Assembly: GCA_900547815.1 (NCBI GenBank)
Contig: URHY01000094.1
Coordinates: 1 to 6,478 of the forward strand
Source of the DNA: an uncultured Solobacterium sp.
GTDB taxonomy: Bacteria; Bacillota_I; Bacilli_A; Erysipelotrichales; Erysipelotrichaceae
Reading direction: 5' to 3'
Length of the DNA: 6,478 bases
Under the pieces are notes generated by a model. That model saw only the letters and a program-made list of their open reading frames with translations. It made no database searches and had not been told where the DNA came from. Each line of letters begins with the position of its first letter. Within the stretch, counting starts at the first letter, position 1. Shown here piece after piece: positions 3,847 to 6,478 of the stretch. Position numbers and translations under genes: made by a program.

Positions 3847-6414
3847 ATGCTTCAATGTAAAAATATTATAAAAGATTATGTTTCAGGAGATGAAATTGTA
3901 CATGCATTAAAAGGTGTATCACTTTCTTTTCGTGAACATGAATTTGTTTCGATACTTGGACAGAGTGGATGTGGTAAGACCACATTTCTAAATATTATTG
4001 GTGGTTTGGATCATTATACTTCTGGTGATTTAATTATCAATGGAAAAAGTACAAAGGATTATAGTGATAAAGACTGGGATACATATCGTAATCATCAGGT
4101 TGGTTTTGTGTTTCAATCTTATAATCTGATCATGCATCAAAGTGTTTTAAGTAATGTAGAATTGGCTTTAACACTAACGGGAGTCAATAAAGAGGAGAGA
4201 AGAAAAAGAGCTATAGAGGCTTTAAATAAGGTTGGACTTTCGGATCAAATTTATAAAAAGCCAACCCAGATGTCGGGCGGACAAATGCAGCGTGTGGCCA
4301 TTGCCCGTGCTATTGTCAATAATCCAGATATTATTTTGGCAGATGAGCCAACTGGTGCTTTGGATAGTGCAACAAGTGTGCAAATTATGGAGATCTTAAA
4401 GGAAATCTCTAAAGATAAGCTTGTCATTATGGTCACTCATAATCCGCAATTGGCCGATGAATATTCGAGTCGAATTATACGTTTAAAGGATGGTACTTTA
4501 GTATCGGATTCCAATCCTTTTAATGAACAAGAAATGAATGTGGATACGAGTGTGTTAAAAAGACCTGGCATGTCTTTTAAAATGGCTTGTTCATTAAGTT
4601 TAAATAATTTAATGACAAAAAAGGCACGTACATTTTTAACATCTTTTGCCGGAAGTATTGGAATTATTGGAATCGCATTGATCATGTCATTATCGCATGG
4701 TATGCAGTCTTACATTGATCAAATGGAAAATGATACCATGGCCAGTTATCCGATTGAGATTCAATCGAGTTCGAGTGATATGTCTACATTAATGACAACG
4801 ATGATGGGCATGAAGAAAAAGACAGAAGAGCACAAGGATTCTAAAATCTATTCTCGTCCTTATGTGGAGGATGTATTAGAATCTTTATCAAGTTCAAAGA
4901 AGAATAATTTATCGGCTTTTAAATCGTATATTGAAAGTAATAAGGGTAAAGAATTTAGAAAGACGGCGAAGGCAATTGAGTATGATTATAATTTAAATCT
5001 TCAGGTTTATAATGAAAATACAGATTCTGGCTTAGTGCAAGTATCACCAAATGGTTTGTTGGATAAATTAGGCATGTCGGATATGATGTCGATTCAATCT
5101 CAATTTATGGATTCAAGTGCTATGACCAATGATCAAGTATGGCTTTCTTTACCAGAATCGAAAAAACTTCGAGATGATGAATATCAGCTTGTCGAAGGTA
5201 AGTGGCCAACAAACTATAATGAGGTGGTTTTAGAGGTCGATGAGAATAATGAGATTACCGATTATGCACTGTATTCTTTAGGATTATTGGATCAGGATGA
5301 ATTGGTTAAGAATTATCAAAAGATTTTAAATGGAGAGACGGATAAGATTTCAAAGACAAATCTAAAATCTTATAGTGTGGATGATATCTTGAATTTGAAG
5401 TTTAGATTGGTTCTAAATAGCGATTTATATCAAAAGGTAAATGGTTTATGGATCAACCAAAGTGAAAATGAATCGTATATGAAGGGTGTTGTTTCGAAGA
5501 GTCCTGAAATCAAGGTGGTTGGAATTATTAAGCCAAGTGATTCTACGGTTTCACAACCAACAATGGGTGGTGTGTATTATACAAAGGCTATGGAAGAGTA
5601 TGTAACTTCCAAAACGGAGAATGCTCAAATTGTAAAAGAACAAAAGACAAATCCAAATATCAATATTTTTACGCAGACTGAATTTGCTTCAGGTCAAAAG
5701 ATGAGCATGTCAAATCTTACAAATGAGCAGATGATGCAGCTTTCAAGTATGTCGCAAGAAGAATTGATGAATTACATGAATACGTATAATGAGAATATCA
5801 ACGCGACATATGATTCGAATTTGACTAAACTTGGTGTTGTAGATTACTCAAATCCGACAAAGATTTCTTTATATGCATCAAGTTTTGATGGAAAAGAAAA
5901 ATTGGGTAATTTGATTACTTCTTATAATAAGAAGCAGACAAAGAGCAATGTGATCACATATAATGATTTTATCGGGACAATGTTAAGTTCTGTGACAAGT
6001 GTTGTAAATATCATAAGTTATGTCTTGATTGCCTTTGTATCTGTATCACTCATTGTATCAAGCATCATGATTGGTATCATTACGTATATTTCAGTATTAG
6101 AGCGTACAAAAGAGATTGGTATCTTACGCTCCATTGGTGCTAGTAAGAAAGATATTACGCGTGTATTTAATGCAGAAACATTCATTATTGGTTTGATCAG
6201 TGGTGTATTAGGCATCTTAATTACACTCGTATTGAATGTTCCAATTAGTATGGTGGTTGAAAATATGACAGGTGTAGCGCATATTGCCAAGTTGCCAGTC
6301 AATGGAGCTGTATTCTTGATTTTAATTGATTTAGTATTAACGATTCTTGCAGGATTGATTCCATCCAAGATTGCAAGTAAAAAAGATCCTGTAGAGGCAT
6401 TAAGAAGTGAGTAA
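3847..6414 (+). CDS. Fused ABC transporter ATPase-permease, MacB-like architecture
   Basis: This 855-residue protein joins an N-terminal ATPase (about 1-225) to a four-helix FtsX-type permease. ATPase motifs are Walker [10 protein letters not shown] (38-46), Q-loop Q90, signature MSGGQ (142-146), Walker B IILADEP (162-168), D-loop ALDS (171-174) and switch H198 in VTHN. All are canonical, so it should hydrolyse ATP. Helix 1 is near 262-283, a large extracellular domain runs about 285-712, and helices 2-4 lie near 715-748, 778-800 and 820-840. The FtsX hallmark [18 protein letters not shown] is at 752-769. MacB-type proteins act as dimers that use ATP to drive motion in the outer domain, exporting peptides or drugs, or sensing them. 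The outer domain is Met-rich in places (312-322, 410-426, 619-644). It is divergent from, and probably repressed by, the TetR gene. No separate partner permease or two-component system is next to it, which argues against a Bce-type detoxification module. The substrate is unknown. Confidence 0.92.
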   Translation: MLQCKNIIKDYVSGDEIVHALKGVSLSFREHEFVSILGQSGCGKTTFLNIIGGLDHYTSGDLIINGKSTKDYSDKDWDTYRNHQVGFVFQSYNLIMHQSVLSNVELALTLTGVNKEERRKRAIEALNKVGLSDQIYKKPTQMSGGQMQRVAIARAIVNNPDIILADEPTGALDSATSVQIMEILKEISKDKLVIMVTHNPQLADEYSSRIIRLKDGTLVSDSNPFNEQEMNVDTSVLKRPGMSFKMACSLSLNNLMTKKARTFLTSFAGSIGIIGIALIMSLSHGMQSYIDQMENDTMASYPIEIQSSSSDMSTLMTTMMGMKKKTEEHKDSKIYSRPYVEDVLESLSSSKKNNLSAFKSYIESNKGKEFRKTAKAIEYDYNLNLQVYNENTDSGLVQVSPNGLLDKLGMSDMMSIQSQFMDSSAMTNDQVWLSLPESKKLRDDEYQLVEGKWPTNYNEVVLEVDENNEITDYALYSLGLLDQDELVKNYQKILNGETDKISKTNLKSYSVDDILNLKFRLVLNSDLYQKVNGLWINQSENESYMKGVVSKSPEIKVVGIIKPSDSTVSQPTMGGVYYTKAMEEYVTSKTENAQIVKEQKTNPNINIFTQTEFASGQKMSMSNLTNEQMMQLSSMSQEELMNYMNTYNENINATYDSNLTKLGVVDYSNPTKISLYASSFDGKEKLGNLITSYNKKQTKSNVITYNDFIGTMLSSVTSVVNIISYVLIAFVSVSLIVSSIMIGIITYISVLERTKEIGILRSIGASKKDITRVFNAETFIIGLISGVLGILITLVLNVPISMVVENMTGVAHIAKLPVNGAVFLILIDLVLTILAGLIPSKIASKKDPVEALRSE

Positions 6415-6423
6415 TCACTTCTT
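6402..6423 (+). repeat. Perfect hairpin straddling the transporter stop codon
   Basis: AAGAAGTGA (6402-6410) and TCACTTCTT (6415-6423) form a 9-bp perfect stem. The 4-base loop GTAA contains the TAA stop (6412-6414). It has no proper T-tract, so it is probably a 3'-end structural element ahead of the true terminator. Confidence 0.6.
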
Positions 6424-6436
6424 TCAGATTGTTGAC

Positions 6437-6476
6437 AAAAGCCTATACCTTTATTTCGTAAGGACATAGGCTTTTT
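6437..6476 (+). terminator. Intrinsic terminator of the large ABC transporter gene
   Basis: A 10-bp stem, AAAAGCCTAT (6437-6446) with ATAGGCTTTT (6466-6475), is extended inside by CCTT (6448-6451) with AAGG (6460-6463) across a small internal loop, and ends in T5 (6472-6476). The symmetric A-run and T-run suggest it may work in both directions. Confidence 0.92.
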
Positions 6477-6478
6477 AT

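Noticed and set aside
4251..4685. Two minus-strand open frames inside the transporter ATPase region
   Set aside because: They are antisense to strongly conserved ATPase and first-helix coding sequence, resemble no known protein and have no promoter or ribosome binding site.
6018..6467. Minus-strand open frame of about 149 codons over the last helices of the transporter
   Set aside because: It is an antisense reading of the FtsX-like region and starts inside the terminator hairpin, with no supporting signals.

Overview
This is a low-GC, A/T-rich bacterial window with Shine-Dalgarno-led genes, ATGA-coupled starts and many intrinsic terminators. That fits the Bacillota (Firmicutes). The style of the transporters resembles gut anaerobes of the Erysipelotrichaceae or Clostridia, but I cannot fix the genus from sequence alone.

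Layout. Positions 1-306 hold the end of an unidentified upstream unit, a long hairpin terminator and the leader of the first gene. Positions 307-921 encode a small six-helix rhomboid-family membrane protein. It keeps the Ser and His positions of the catalytic dyad but has GASP in place of the usual GxSG. Positions 922-1480 are non-coding and unusually structured: three intrinsic terminators, nested inverted repeats, five related direct-repeat units, an 18-codon frame resembling the start of ribosomal protein L36, and the promoter/operator of the next operon.

Positions 1481-3242 form a compact three-gene operon: a YtrA-type GntR repressor, an ABC ATPase and an ABC-2 permease. The genes are coupled by a short gap and a 4-base overlap. 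Their set resembles other YtrA-type regulator/ABC export units, so regulated export of, or protection from, an antimicrobial peptide or toxic amphiphile is a plausible but unproven role.

Positions 3239-6414 form a second, independent export module. A TetR-family regulator on the minus strand is divergent from a large fused ATPase-permease (MacB-like architecture, 855 aa). The two promoters overlap around one palindrome, which implies a shared operator. The TetR gene also converges on the ABC-2 permease gene, and the palindrome TTAA supplies both stop codons. A terminator closes the window.

The recognisable genes are ordinary accessory efflux and regulatory functions. The parts most worth a second look are the repeat-rich block at about 1130-1430, the altered rhomboid active site flanked by an imperfect direct repeat, and the methionine-rich stretches in the ectodomain of the large transporter.
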